From Hominilimicola fabiformis (GTDB lineage: Bacteria > Bacillota > Clostridia > UBA1381): a DNA stretch of 56,568 nt. The translations under genes were made by a program, and so were the position numbers. The notes below the pieces were generated by a model that was given only the letters and a program-made list of their open reading frames with translations, had not been told where the DNA came from and ran no database searches. Location: the NCBI RefSeq assembly GCF_020687385.1, contig NZ_JAJEQM010000019.1:1-56568 (forward strand). Direction: 5' to 3'. The first letter of the stretch is position 1. Every line of letters starts with the position of its first letter. Below are positions 24,764-34,027 of this stretch, piece by piece.

Positions 24764-26125
24764 GTGAAAGTTAAATTTAATGTAAAAAGATATTTTCAAG
24801 TGCTTGGAATATCACTCGCAGTGATTATTGCCGTGGCAGCTGTCTGTATGGGAATTGACTTTTCGGGCTCAAACAATGAGGAAGCAGTGGACAACACTTC
24901 GACTGTTGAGGCGGCAGACGGAAAGATAAACGTTTTACTTATGGGTGTTGACGTTGACGGCTTGAGAACAGACGCAATAATGCTGGCAAGTTTTGATACC
25001 GAAACAAAAGAGGTGAATATGCTCTCAATTCCTCGTGATACAAAAATGTATATAGGAAACCGTTATCAAAAAATTAACGCCGCACACGCATTTGTGGATG
25101 AAAGCGGAGAAATCGGCGGTGCGACAGCAACTTGTGAGGCGGTAACGAGAATAACGGGTATTCCGATAAATTACTATGTTGATTTCAGCTTTGACGCTGT
25201 TGCTCACGTTATAGACGAACTTGGTCCTATTGAATTTACAATTCCGGATCTTTACGGCGACGGTGTAGGTATGGTATATGATGACCCTGTACAGAGTCTG
25301 CATATAAATCTTCCGCCGGGAGATTATCAGATGAACGGTCAGCAGGCTGTATGGCTTATGCGTTACAGACACGGTAATGTCAATCCGTCAACCGGTGTAT
25401 TTAAAGGTTATGTAAACGGTGACAGTGACAGAGTTGAAATGCAGCAGAAATTCCTGAAAGCTGTTGTAGACCAAAAGGTTAATGCATCTTTGATTTTGAA
25501 AATTCCTTCAATATTCAAGGATATAAGCTCTGAAATTAAGACAAACTTTACAGTAAGTGAAGTTATTAAGTATTCAAAATATTTGGCTGATTTCTCAAGC
25601 GTGAATATTCATTCGTATTCATTGCCTGGTGAATATAGTTCAGATTCAGCGAACGGCGACGTTTGGATACCTAATATGGACGAAATCAGAACGATGGTAC
25701 AAGATGTGTTCGGTTATCCTGCAGATAATATCACAACGGACAATCCTAAAAATGCTACAAGAGAGAGCGGTAGTTCTTCATCAAGCGGTATATCTTCAAG
25801 CTCGTCAAACACTTCAAATTCATCAAATTCATCAAATTCATCAAACTCAAAAAGCAGAAGTTCAAATTCATCATACAGTTCATCGGGAACTTCGGGTTCA
25901 TCAAGCTCAGGTACCTCAAACAGTTCATCAAGCTCATCATCCGGTTCATCAAACTCATCATCCAGTTCGTCATCAAATCATGAAACGACCGAAGAAAGTA
26001 CGGGAACATCAAGTTCTTCTCACGAGAGTACAGGTGAAAGATATGAATCAAGCGAAGAATCAAGCGGTGAATCTTCGAGTTCTGAATACAGTAGCAGTGA
26101 AAGCAATGACGGCAGCGATGAATAA
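24764..26125 (+). CDS. LytR-CpsA-Psr (LCP) family wall-polymer ligase with serine-rich tail
   Basis: LCP enzymes move glycopolymers from polyprenyl-phosphate carriers to peptidoglycan outside the cell. Residues about 10-30 are a membrane anchor. The LCP domain spans about 48-270 with LLMGVDVDGLRTDAIML, SIPRDTKMYIG, KINAAHAF and a LMRYRHGN block with the conserved arginines. Residues from about 331 to the end (453) are almost only Ser, Asn, Gly, Glu and Thr, beginning as SSNSSN-type and ending as acidic SSEYSSSE. The core is complete, so activity is likely. The tail may be a glycosylated spacer or wall-binding segment. GTG start after TGGAGG. Confidence 0.92.
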   Translation: MKVKFNVKRYFQVLGISLAVIIAVAAVCMGIDFSGSNNEEAVDNTSTVEAADGKINVLLMGVDVDGLRTDAIMLASFDTETKEVNMLSIPRDTKMYIGNRYQKINAAHAFVDESGEIGGATATCEAVTRITGIPINYYVDFSFDAVAHVIDELGPIEFTIPDLYGDGVGMVYDDPVQSLHINLPPGDYQMNGQQAVWLMRYRHGNVNPSTGVFKGYVNGDSDRVEMQQKFLKAVVDQKVNASLILKIPSIFKDISSEIKTNFTVSEVIKYSKYLADFSSVNIHSYSLPGEYSSDSANGDVWIPNMDEIRTMVQDVFGYPADNITTDNPKNATRESGSSSSSGISSSSSNTSNSSNSSNSSNSKSRSSNSSYSSSGTSGSSSSGTSNSSSSSSSGSSNSSSSSSSNHETTEESTGTSSSSHESTGERYESSEESSGESSSSEYSSSESNDGSDE

Positions 26126-26149
26126 TAAAGATAAAATCACAAAAAAGTC

Positions 26150-26178
26150 TTGAAATTGTTGGATTTATGTGATATAAT
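26150..26178 (+). promoter_or_regulatory. Promoter of the rimP-nusA-infB operon
   Basis: TTGAAA-N17-TATAAT lies about 98 bases before rimP. Confidence 0.8.
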
Positions 26179-26207
26179 ATCTTTTAAAGCGGAATATACT
26201 ATATTCA

Positions 26208-26233
26208 GAAAGAGTGGGTTTACCCACTCTTTC
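26208..26233 (+). promoter_or_regulatory. Leader hairpin upstream of rimP
   Basis: An 11-bp perfect stem (26208-26218 with 26223-26233, loop TTTA) sits about 23 bases into the transcript. It has no T run behind it, so it is not a classic terminator. It may stabilise the RNA or bind a regulator. Confidence 0.6.
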
Positions 26234-26276
26234 ATATTTATATGAAAAGATTTTTTGAAAAGTTACGGAGGTACAA

Positions 26277-26735
26277 ATGGCTAACGGAACAGAAATCCGA
26301 GCACTTGAACTCGGAGAACAAATTGCACAGAAACAAAATGTATATATTGTTGATGTGACATACAAAAAAACCGATGACACTTATTCGCTATGCTATTATA
26401 TTGACAAAGAGGGCGGAATTGGTATAGATGAATGTGAATTGTTTTCAAAGGCAGTAGAAGAACTTCTTGACGCGGAAGATTTTATTGAAGAAAATTATAC
26501 GCTTGAAGTTTCGTCACCGGGGGCAGACAGAAAACTTACAAAGGAACGTGAATTTCTTTATTATATCGGCAGAGAGGTTGACGTAAAGCTTTACAAAGCA
26601 GAAAACGGCGTAAAGGAATTTACAGGCGTTTTAAAGGATTACAAGGATAAAACAGCATTTGTTGAACTTGATGGGGAAGTGAAAGAAATACCTGTTAAGC
26701 AAGCAGTTTATATAAGATTATCATTTAAGTTTTAG
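26277..26735 (+). CDS. rimP: Ribosome maturation factor RimP
   Basis: RimP assists late assembly of the 30S subunit. The 152 residues include the DVTYKKTDDTYSLCYYIDKEGGIGIDEC core and the signature YTLEVSSPGADRKL. The C-terminal SH3-like part has YKDKTAFVELDGEVKEIP. CGGAGG precedes the ATG. It is the first gene of the conserved nusA operon and is followed after 18 bases by nusA. Confidence 0.96.
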   Translation: MANGTEIRALELGEQIAQKQNVYIVDVTYKKTDDTYSLCYYIDKEGGIGIDECELFSKAVEELLDAEDFIEENYTLEVSSPGADRKLTKEREFLYYIGREVDVKLYKAENGVKEFTGVLKDYKDKTAFVELDGEVKEIPVKQAVYIRLSFKF

Positions 26736-26753
26736 AGAGGAAGATTTATAAAA

Positions 26754-27779
26754 ATGGAAAAGGGATTATTTGAGGTTCTTACGGAAATCTGTAACGAAAA
26801 GGGCATAAGTCAAGAGGTGCTTATAGACGCTCTTGAAGCGGCTCTTGTTGCGGCATATAAGAAAAACTTTTATTCAGCACAAAACGTTGAGGTTTCAATA
26901 GACAGAGAAAGCGGAACTGTAAAGGTATTTGCAAAGAAAGAAGTTGTTGACCTTGTATATGACGAATTTGAAGAAATTTCACTTGAGGACGCAAGAGCAA
27001 TCAACGGTAATTATCAAATCGGTGATATGGTAAATATAGAAGTAACACCGAAAGATTTTGGCAGAATCAGTGCAATGACTGCAAAACAAGTTGTTACGCA
27101 GAGAATAAGAGAGGCTGAAAGAGGAATAATTTACAGTGAATACACCGAAAAGACAAATGACATAGTTTCGGGAACAATCGAGAGAATAGAAAAAGGAAAC
27201 GTATTTATTGACATCGGCAAAATCGAAGCAATGCTGCCTGAAAAAGAACAGCCAATCGGCGAAACATATGAAGTAGGTCAAGTGCTTAAATGCTATGTGA
27301 GCGAAGTGAAAAGCGGAACAAAGGGTACACAGATTATAGTTTCAAGAACTCATCCGGGACTTGTAAAAAAGTTGTTTGAGGCAGAAGTACCTGAAATTGC
27401 CGAGGGTATTGTTGAGATAAAGAACATTGCGCGTGAGGGCGGTTCAAGAACAAAGATTGCCGTTTATTCAAACGATCCTAACGTTGACGCACAAGGTGCT
27501 TGTATCGGACCGAAGGGTATAAGAGTTCAGAATATCGGCGAAGAATTGAAGAATGAAAAGATTGATATAGTTAAGTGGAGCGAAGACCCTGCCGAATTTA
27601 TTGCGGCAAGTTTAAGTCCTGCCAAGGTTATTTCAGCTGAAATCAACGAAGAGGAAAAGAGTGCACACGTTGTTGTACCTGAATATCAGCTTTCGCTTGC
27701 AATAGGCAGAGCAGGTCAGAATGTACGTCTTGCGGCAAGACTTACAGGCTGGAAAATAGACATCAGTGCGGAGGACTAA
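26754..27779 (+). CDS. nusA: Transcription factor NusA
   Basis: NusA binds RNA polymerase and modulates pausing, termination and antitermination. The 341 residues give the N-terminal polymerase-binding domain, an S1 domain (GTIERIEKGNVFIDIG) and two KH domains (DAQGACIGPKGIRVQNI and LAIGRAGQNVRLAARLTGW). The acidic repeats of the proteobacterial protein are missing, as usual in Gram-positives. It is in the operon between rimP and rnpM. Confidence 0.97.
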   Translation: MEKGLFEVLTEICNEKGISQEVLIDALEAALVAAYKKNFYSAQNVEVSIDRESGTVKVFAKKEVVDLVYDEFEEISLEDARAINGNYQIGDMVNIEVTPKDFGRISAMTAKQVVTQRIREAERGIIYSEYTEKTNDIVSGTIERIEKGNVFIDIGKIEAMLPEKEQPIGETYEVGQVLKCYVSEVKSGTKGTQIIVSRTHPGLVKKLFEAEVPEIAEGIVEIKNIAREGGSRTKIAVYSNDPNVDAQGACIGPKGIRVQNIGEELKNEKIDIVKWSEDPAEFIAASLSPAKVISAEINEEEKSAHVVVPEYQLSLAIGRAGQNVRLAARLTGWKIDISAED

Positions 27780-27784
27780 TATAT

Positions 27785-28039
27785 ATGAAGCACATACCAC
27801 AAAGGATGTGCGTTGCGTGCAGAAAAATGTATCCGCAAAATGAACTTATAAGATTGGTTCGTGACAACAAAACAGGTGAGATTAAATTCGACTGTGATAA
27901 AAAATTATTCGGACGTGGTGCTTATATTTGCAAGAATATAGACTGTATTCGAAATGCGGAGAAAAAAAGAGGGATTGAGCGTCATTTTAAATGTGCCGTC
28001 CCAAAGGAACTATATAAAGCGGCGGAGGAATTGATTTGA
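27785..28039 (+). CDS. rnpM: YlxR/RnpM family RNA-binding protein
   Basis: The 84-residue basic protein carries PQRMCVACRKMYPQNELIRLV and GRGAYICKNIDCI, the DUF448 signature with two cysteine pairs. In other Firmicutes the protein binds RNase P RNA and modulates its activity. The position between nusA and ylxQ is the conserved one. Its last four bases overlap the next start. Confidence 0.93.
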   Translation: MKHIPQRMCVACRKMYPQNELIRLVRDNKTGEIKFDCDKKLFGRGAYICKNIDCIRNAEKKRGIERHFKCAVPKELYKAAEELI

Positions 28040-28338
28040 ACAACAAATTTTTAGGTATGCTCGGCTTGGCAAAAAGAGCCGGTAAGGTGCAGACAGGTGA
28101 AGATATATGTTCAAAAGCCGTTAAAAGCGGTGTTTCAAAGCTTATTATAGTAGCGTGTGACGCATCTGATAATACAAAAAAATCAATAACCGATTCATGC
28201 AAATTTTATAAAACGAAATTTGTTGAGGCGGGAAGTAAGGCGGAGCTTGGCAAGTTTACAGGAGCAGACAGCCGTGCGGTAGTTTCCGTAAATGACGACA
28301 ATTTTGCGAAAGCAATTTTAGATAGATTAAACGACTAA
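28036..28338 (+). CDS. ylxQ: L7Ae-family ribosomal protein-like YlxQ
   Basis: The 100-residue protein has the L7Ae fold pattern [25 protein letters not shown] and [11 protein letters not shown], expected to bind kink-turn RNA. It starts with TTG at 28036, four bases before the rnpM stop, with GCGGAGG upstream, so translation is coupled. It sits between rnpM and infB as in Bacillus and Clostridia. Confidence 0.92.
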   Translation: MNNKFLGMLGLAKRAGKVQTGEDICSKAVKSGVSKLIIVACDASDNTKKSITDSCKFYKTKFVEAGSKAELGKFTGADSRAVVSVNDDNFAKAILDRLND

Positions 28339-28372
28339 TCCCTCTGGGACATGGAGAAAGGGTGATGCAAAT

Positions 28373-30856
28373 ATGGCAGATAAGATAAAATTAGGTGAGA
28401 TTTCAAAAAATCTAAAGATTACAAATAAGGATATAATAGCTAAACTTGCGGAATTCGGAGTAGAACTAAAGAGTTCGGCAAGCGTGGTTGACGAAGAAAC
28501 TATCGGTTTGATTTTCGATATTTATACGGAGATGAACCAAGTTTCAGATGAAGAAATCCGCGAAATGCGTGAGGCGGCTTTGAAGAAAGCAAGCGAAGAC
28601 GGCAATGACGAAGAAAAGCCGGCGAAAAAGCCTGCAAAGAAAACTGAAGAAAAGGCTGAAAAACCTGCTAAGAAAGAAGAAAAGAAAGCAGAAGAAAAAC
28701 CTGTTAAAGAAGTTAAAAAGACTGAAGAAAAAGCAGAGGTAAAAGCCGAAGTTAAGACTGAAACAAAGGCTGAAAAGAAAGAAGAAAAGCAAAAGCAAGA
28801 AAAGCATAAGAAAGTTGCAAAGAAACAGTCGGGTCAAAGAATTGACTTAAGCAATATCGACCATACCAATACGGAAGAAGAGTATGTTGTAAAGACGGAG
28901 GAAAAGAAACGTTATGTTGATACCCGTCAATCAACTGTTGAACTTGATACAATAGAATCCCGTGAACGTATTGAAGATATGGTTCCTGATAATATCAAGA
29001 TGGATAAAAAGGGCGGTAAAGCTAAAAATAAAAAGGGCGGCAAAAACCGTCGTGAAAAGGAAAAGAACCAACAGCCTAAAAAGGAAATAAAGGCTAAGGT
29101 TATAACAGAGGTTGAAATCCCTGAAACAATTACAGTCGGTGAATTTGCGTCTAAGATGGGTAAGACATCGGCAGAAGTTGTTAAAAAACTTATGATGCTT
29201 GGAGTTATGGCATCACAAAACCAAGCTATCGACTTTGAAACAGCACAGCTTATCGGTGACGATTTCGGTATTGAAGTTAAACAGGAAGTTGTTCTTACAA
29301 AAGAAGATATGCTTATGATTGAAACCGAGGAAGAAGATAAGCCGGAAGATCTTGTTCCGCGTCCTCCTGTAGTTGTTGTAATGGGTCACGTTGACCACGG
29401 TAAGACATCACTTCTTGACGCAATCCGTGACACAAGCGTAACAGACACAGAGGCTGGCGGTATTACACAGCATATCGGTGCTTACAGCGTTAAACTAAAC
29501 GACAGACTTATAACATTCCTTGATACACCGGGTCACGAAGCGTTTACAACAATGCGTGCGAGAGGTGCACAGGTAACTGACGTTGCAATACTTGTTGTTG
29601 CGGCTGATGACGGTATTATGCCACAGACAATCGAGGCTATTAACCATGCAAAAGCGGCAGGTGTTACAATCGTTGTTGCAATTAACAAGATTGATAAAGA
29701 CGGTGCTAACCCTGAAAGAGTTAAGCAAATGCTTGTCGAGTACGATCTTGTACCTGAAGAATGGGGCGGAGATACTGTCTGCGTTGAAATTTCGGCTAAA
29801 AAGAGAATTAACATTGACGGACTTTTGGAAATGGTACTTCTTGTTGCAGATATGCAGGAGCTAAAGGCTAACCCTAACAGAGATGCGCAAGGTACTGTAA
29901 TCGAGGCTGAAATCGATAAGGGCAGAGGTCCTGTTGCGACTGTTCTTGTACAGAACGGTACACTTAAAGTCGGTGATTTTGTAATTGCCGGAACAGCTGT
30001 CGGCAGAGTTCGTGCGATGGTAAACGATAAGGGCAGACGTGTTAAGACTGCACCGCCGTCAACACCGGTTGAAATTCTTGGCTTGTCGGAGGCACCGTCG
30101 GGTGGCGACACATTTATGGTCGTTGAAAACGAAAAACTTGCACGTGACGTTGCTGAACAGAGAAAACAGGAACTTCAAGAAAATAAATTTAATCAAGTTG
30201 TTAAAGTATCACTTGATAACTTGTTCAGCCAGATTGACGAGGGTAACATGAAAGAGCTTGACGTTATCATCAAGGCTGACGTACAAGGTAGCGTTGAGGC
30301 TGTTAAACAGTCACTTGAAAAATTGTCTAACGATGAAGTCAGAGTAAGAGCAATTCACGGCGGTGTAGGTGCGATTAACGAATCTGACGTAATGCTTGCA
30401 AATGCGTCAAATGCTATCATTGTCGGCTTTAACGTAAGACCTGACGCAGGTGCACTTGCGTCGGCTGAACAGAATGAAGTTGATATAAGACTTTACAGAG
30501 TTATTTATCAGGCAATCGAAGAAATTGAGGCTGCTATGAAGGGTATGCTTGACCCTGAATTTAAGGAAGTCGTTATCGGTTATGCGGAAGTACGTCAGAC
30601 ATTCAAGGTGTCAAACGTGGGTACTATCGCAGGTTGTTATGTAACACAAGGCAAAATTCAGCGTAATGCTGAAATTCGTATCGTTCGTAACGGTATCATA
30701 GTTCACGAGGGTACTATAAATTCTCTAAAGAGATTTAAAGATGACGCAAAAGAAGTTGCGGAAAACTTTGAATGTGGTATTGGTGTTGAAAACTTCAACG
30801 ATATTAAAGAGGGCGATACTATCGAATGTTTTGTTATGGAAGAAATAGAAAGATAG
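28373..30856 (+). CDS. infB: Translation initiation factor IF-2
   Basis: The GTPase positions initiator tRNA on the 30S subunit and promotes subunit joining. The 827 residues contain an N-terminal IF2_N helix domain, a long Lys/Glu/Ala linker (about 75-225), a second IF2_N domain ([19 protein letters not shown]), then the G domain with G1 GHVDHGKT, G3 DTPGHEAF and G4 NKID, followed by domains II-IV with a typical end ([19 protein letters not shown]). The linker is low-complexity and varies in the family. Confidence 0.98.
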   Translation: MADKIKLGEISKNLKITNKDIIAKLAEFGVELKSSASVVDEETIGLIFDIYTEMNQVSDEEIREMREAALKKASEDGNDEEKPAKKPAKKTEEKAEKPAKKEEKKAEEKPVKEVKKTEEKAEVKAEVKTETKAEKKEEKQKQEKHKKVAKKQSGQRIDLSNIDHTNTEEEYVVKTEEKKRYVDTRQSTVELDTIESRERIEDMVPDNIKMDKKGGKAKNKKGGKNRREKEKNQQPKKEIKAKVITEVEIPETITVGEFASKMGKTSAEVVKKLMMLGVMASQNQAIDFETAQLIGDDFGIEVKQEVVLTKEDMLMIETEEEDKPEDLVPRPPVVVVMGHVDHGKTSLLDAIRDTSVTDTEAGGITQHIGAYSVKLNDRLITFLDTPGHEAFTTMRARGAQVTDVAILVVAADDGIMPQTIEAINHAKAAGVTIVVAINKIDKDGANPERVKQMLVEYDLVPEEWGGDTVCVEISAKKRINIDGLLEMVLLVADMQELKANPNRDAQGTVIEAEIDKGRGPVATVLVQNGTLKVGDFVIAGTAVGRVRAMVNDKGRRVKTAPPSTPVEILGLSEAPSGGDTFMVVENEKLARDVAEQRKQELQENKFNQVVKVSLDNLFSQIDEGNMKELDVIIKADVQGSVEAVKQSLEKLSNDEVRVRAIHGGVGAINESDVMLANASNAIIVGFNVRPDAGALASAEQNEVDIRLYRVIYQAIEEIEAAMKGMLDPEFKEVVIGYAEVRQTFKVSNVGTIAGCYVTQGKIQRNAEIRIVRNGIIVHEGTINSLKRFKDDAKEVAENFECGIGVENFNDIKEGDTIECFVMEEIER

Positions 30857-30860
30857 TTAT

Positions 30861-30877
30861 TGGCTGAAATTCAGCCA
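30861..30877 (+). other. Small hairpin between infB and rbfA
   Basis: TGGCTGA-AAT-TCAGCCA lies directly after the infB stop, without a T run. It could be an mRNA processing or stabilising element. Confidence 0.45.
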
Positions 30878-30897
30878 TTCATCGGAGAGGAATAAAT

Positions 30898-31236
30898 ATG
30901 GCAAGAATTGACAAAATCAATGAAGAAGTTAAGCGTGAACTTGCAAATATAATTCGTGAATTAAAAGATACGCGTATTCCGCTTATGACGAGCGTTGTTA
31001 CTGTAAATGTGACAAACGATTTGAGATATGCAAAGGCATATATTTCCGTTATGGGCGATGAAGAAACGAAGAAAAAAGCTATGCAGGGCTTAAAGAGTGC
31101 CGCCGGCTTTATAAGACGTGAATTGGGTAAACGAATTGATTTAAGATATACGCCGGAATTTGTGTTTGAACTTGATGATTCAATCGAGCATGGTGCAAAT
31201 ATCGAAAGACTTCTTAATAATATAAACAAGAAATAA
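30898..31236 (+). CDS. rbfA: Ribosome-binding factor A
   Basis: RbfA acts in maturation of the 16S rRNA 5' end. The 112 residues show the KH-like fold with KDTRIPLMTSVVTVNVTNDLRYAKAYISVMG and ELGKRIDLRYTPEFVFELDDSIEHG. The length is normal. CGGAGAGG precedes the ATG. It lies between infB and nrnA. Confidence 0.96.
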   Translation: MARIDKINEEVKRELANIIRELKDTRIPLMTSVVTVNVTNDLRYAKAYISVMGDEETKKKAMQGLKSAAGFIRRELGKRIDLRYTPEFVFELDDSIEHGANIERLLNNINKK

Positions 31237-31248
31237 AGGGGATTAGTT

Positions 31249-32208
31249 ATGCAGGCTGTTATTGATAAGATAATGGAGGCAAAATCCGTAGCAGTGCTTA
31301 CTCATTTGAATGAGGATCCGGATACAATCGGCTCATGCTTTGCATTTGCAAAGGTTATGAGAAAGTTGGGTAAAGAGGCGACCGTATATGTAAACGGAAG
31401 AATTGAGTCAAGATTGGCATTTATAGGTGATGATTATGTTTTGTATCAAGAGGGTATGAAACATAATCACGACCTTTGCGCGTGCATTGACTGCGGTGAT
31501 TTGGGACGTATAGCAGAGAGAAAGTCCCTCTTTGAAGAAATAAATAATTCAATAAATATTGACCATCACTTGACAAACACTAATTTTGCCGATGCAAATT
31601 ATGTTGACGGTAAAGCGGCTGCGGCAGGTGAAATTTTGTATGCTTTATTTGAAAAAATGGGCATTGAATTGGATAATGATATTGCCAAGGATTTGTATAC
31701 GGCAATATGCTCCGATACGGGTTGCTTTAAGTACAGTAACGTTACGTCTAAAACAATGCGTACGGCGGCAAACCTTTTGGAATATGATTTTGACCATGCG
31801 GAAGTGGCAAGACTGCTTTTTGACAGTGAGTCGCTTGCGGCGGCGAAATTAAAAGCAGAAATTACCGAAAATATCAAGGAATATGCAGACGGTAAAATTA
31901 AAGCGGTAATTACCGATGAAAAAATCGGTGCAAAGTACGGAATGGGTAAGGAAGATATTCCGAATTTGGTTGATATTCCGAGAAGAATTGAGGGTACTGA
32001 AATTGCGGTTTGCATAAAACGTACAAACAACGGTTTCAGACTTAATTTGCGTTCAAACGGTAAAGCCGACGTTGCGGAAGTTGCAATGAAGTTCGGCGGC
32101 GGCGGTCATATTAAAGCGGCAGGTGCGACTTTGGATTTCGATTCAACCGAAAAAGCCGAAAGGGCTGTTATCGACGCTTGCAAAAGAGCTTTGGATAAAA
32201 TAATTTAA
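31249..32208 (+). CDS. nrnA: Bifunctional oligoribonuclease/PAP phosphatase (DHH family)
   Basis: NrnA degrades short RNAs to nucleotides and dephosphorylates 3'-phosphoadenosine 5'-phosphate. The 319 residues hold the DHH domain with NEDPDTIGS, CIDCGDLGR, NIDHHLTN and CSDTGCFKYSN, and the DHHA1 domain with FGGGGHIKAAGA. All metal ligands are present. The position between rbfA and truB is conserved in Firmicutes. Confidence 0.95.
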   Translation: MQAVIDKIMEAKSVAVLTHLNEDPDTIGSCFAFAKVMRKLGKEATVYVNGRIESRLAFIGDDYVLYQEGMKHNHDLCACIDCGDLGRIAERKSLFEEINNSINIDHHLTNTNFADANYVDGKAAAAGEILYALFEKMGIELDNDIAKDLYTAICSDTGCFKYSNVTSKTMRTAANLLEYDFDHAEVARLLFDSESLAAAKLKAEITENIKEYADGKIKAVITDEKIGAKYGMGKEDIPNLVDIPRRIEGTEIAVCIKRTNNGFRLNLRSNGKADVAEVAMKFGGGGHIKAAGATLDFDSTEKAERAVIDACKRALDKII

Positions 32209-32219
32209 CGGAGATTATA

Positions 32220-33089
32220 ATGAACGGTATAATTATAATAGATAAGCCTTTGGGACGTACTTCGCATGATATGGTTTATGTTATGCGTAAGATGACGGGT
32301 ATAAAAAAGGTTGGACATACGGGAACGCTTGACCCTGAGGCAACTGGCGTGCTGCCTGTTTGTATCGGCTCTGCAACAAAGGTTGCGGATATGCTTACTT
32401 TGTCGGACAAGTGTTACAGAGCTGAGTTTGTGCTTGGTATGACGACCGATACGCAGGATGCTGACGGTGAAGTGCTTACGGAGTGTGAAGTGACTTGCAG
32501 TGAAGATGAAATCAGACAAGCTATAATGAGCTTTGTCGGTGAAATCGAGCAGATACCGCCTATGTATTCTGCGATAAAGCAAAACGGCAAGAAACTTTAC
32601 GAACTTGCAAGAAAAGGTATCGAAGTTGAGAGGAAAAGCCGTAAGGTGACGATAAATTCTATTGATATACTTGAAATTAACGGCGAACGTGTGACTATTG
32701 ACGTTTCGTGTTCAAAAGGTACATATATCAGAACACTTTGCGAGGATATAGGTATGAAACTGCACGTCGGTGCGTATATGAACACATTAAGACGTACAAA
32801 AACAGGACCGTTTACGATAGAAGAAAGCCACACTCTAAAGGAAATCGAAACATTGAAAAACAACGGCGAGCTTGAAAAAATCATAATTCCCGTTGACAGA
32901 ATGTTTGAGGAATATCCTAAAATTAAACTTAACCCAAAGCAAGTTAAAAGCGTTACGAACGGTGTACAGATGACGTACAGCGGTAAAGAGGGACAATCTT
33001 ACCGCGTGTATGACGAAAAAAATAAATTTTTGTGTATATCAAAGATTACAGACGGCAAATTAAAACTTGAAAAATCTTTCTGGAATTAA
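32220..33089 (+). CDS. truB: tRNA pseudouridine-55 synthase
   Basis: TruB converts U55 of tRNA to pseudouridine. The 289 residues have the N-terminal GIIIIDKPLGRTSHDMV and the catalytic aspartate in HTGTLDPEATGVLPVCIG; KQIPPMYSA-like QIPPMYSAIK and CSKGTYIRTLCEDIG follow, and a PUA-like end. CGGAG precedes the ATG. It is 14 bases ahead of ribF. Confidence 0.97.
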   Translation: MNGIIIIDKPLGRTSHDMVYVMRKMTGIKKVGHTGTLDPEATGVLPVCIGSATKVADMLTLSDKCYRAEFVLGMTTDTQDADGEVLTECEVTCSEDEIRQAIMSFVGEIEQIPPMYSAIKQNGKKLYELARKGIEVERKSRKVTINSIDILEINGERVTIDVSCSKGTYIRTLCEDIGMKLHVGAYMNTLRRTKTGPFTIEESHTLKEIETLKNNGELEKIIIPVDRMFEEYPKIKLNPKQVKSVTNGVQMTYSGKEGQSYRVYDEKNKFLCISKITDGKLKLEKSFWN

Positions 33090-33102
33090 GGGGGCGATAT
33101 AA

Positions 33103-34005
33103 ATGAAGATATTCCGTGATAAAACAGATTACGATGGTACGGTTGTTGCACTCGGAAATTTTGACGGACTTCATATCGCTCATATGACGATTATCAGAAA
33201 CGGTATTAAATATGCAAAAGAAAACGGCTTAAAAAGCGGTGTGCTGTTGTTTGAAGAAAACACAAATGACGTTGTTGGGCATAAGATTGAGCTTATAACG
33301 CCGAATGAGGCAAAGTTGGAGCTTTTGGAACGTGAAAAGCCCGATTTTGTGTATATGGAGAAATTTGATAAGGAGTTTATGAAAAAAACTCCCGAAGAAT
33401 TTGTACAGTATCTTGTTGAAAATCTTCATATAAAGGCTGTTTGTGTCGGATATGATTACAGTTTCGGCTACAAAGCACAAGGTGACGTTAAACTTTTAAA
33501 ATGGTTTGGCGAGAAATACGGATTTAAAGTGTTTGTTACGGACGTTATAAAGCTTGACGGAAAAATCGTTTCGAGTACATACATAAGGAGCATTATAAAA
33601 GCCGGTGATATGGAAAAAGCGGAACGTTTTTTGGGCAGACGTTATTGCATTGAAGGCAATGTTGTGAAAGGTTTGCAGAACGGCAGAAAAATGGGTATTC
33701 CGACTGCGAATGTTGATTATGACGTGAATATGGCACTTCCCGAAGAGGGTGTTTACGCAGGTATAACGTATGTGCGTGGAAAGCGTTTGAAATGCGTTGT
33801 TAATGTCGGAAAAAATCTGACATTCGGTGCAAGAAAATTGACAGTGGAAAGTCATATCCTTGATTTTGACGAGGATATTTACGGAGAATATATACGCGTG
33901 AGTTTTGCGAAAAAACTTAGGGGTGTTATAAAATTTGACGGTGTAGATAAACTTATTGAACAGATACATCACGATATGGAAGTTACATCAAAAATGGATT
34001 TATAA
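33103..34005 (+). CDS. ribF: Bifunctional riboflavin kinase/FAD synthetase
   Basis: The enzyme phosphorylates riboflavin to FMN and adenylates it to FAD. The 300 residues contain the nucleotidyltransferase GNFDGLHIAHM and the YDYSFGYKAQGD block with STYIRSIIKAGDM, then the kinase part with GIPTANVD and a C-terminal VSFAKKLRGVIKFDGVDKLIEQI. The truB-ribF pair is standard in Firmicutes. GGGGG precedes the ATG. Confidence 0.96.
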   Translation: MKIFRDKTDYDGTVVALGNFDGLHIAHMTIIRNGIKYAKENGLKSGVLLFEENTNDVVGHKIELITPNEAKLELLEREKPDFVYMEKFDKEFMKKTPEEFVQYLVENLHIKAVCVGYDYSFGYKAQGDVKLLKWFGEKYGFKVFVTDVIKLDGKIVSSTYIRSIIKAGDMEKAERFLGRRYCIEGNVVKGLQNGRKMGIPTANVDYDVNMALPEEGVYAGITYVRGKRLKCVVNVGKNLTFGARKLTVESHILDFDEDIYGEYIRVSFAKKLRGVIKFDGVDKLIEQIHHDMEVTSKMDL

Positions 34006-34027
34006 GTGTTTTTGAGAGGAGTTATTT

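Noticed and set aside
25755..26063. Minus-strand frame rich in Met, Leu and Asn opposite the LCP tail.
   Set aside because: It is the antisense of the repetitive serine codons and carries no ribosome binding site.
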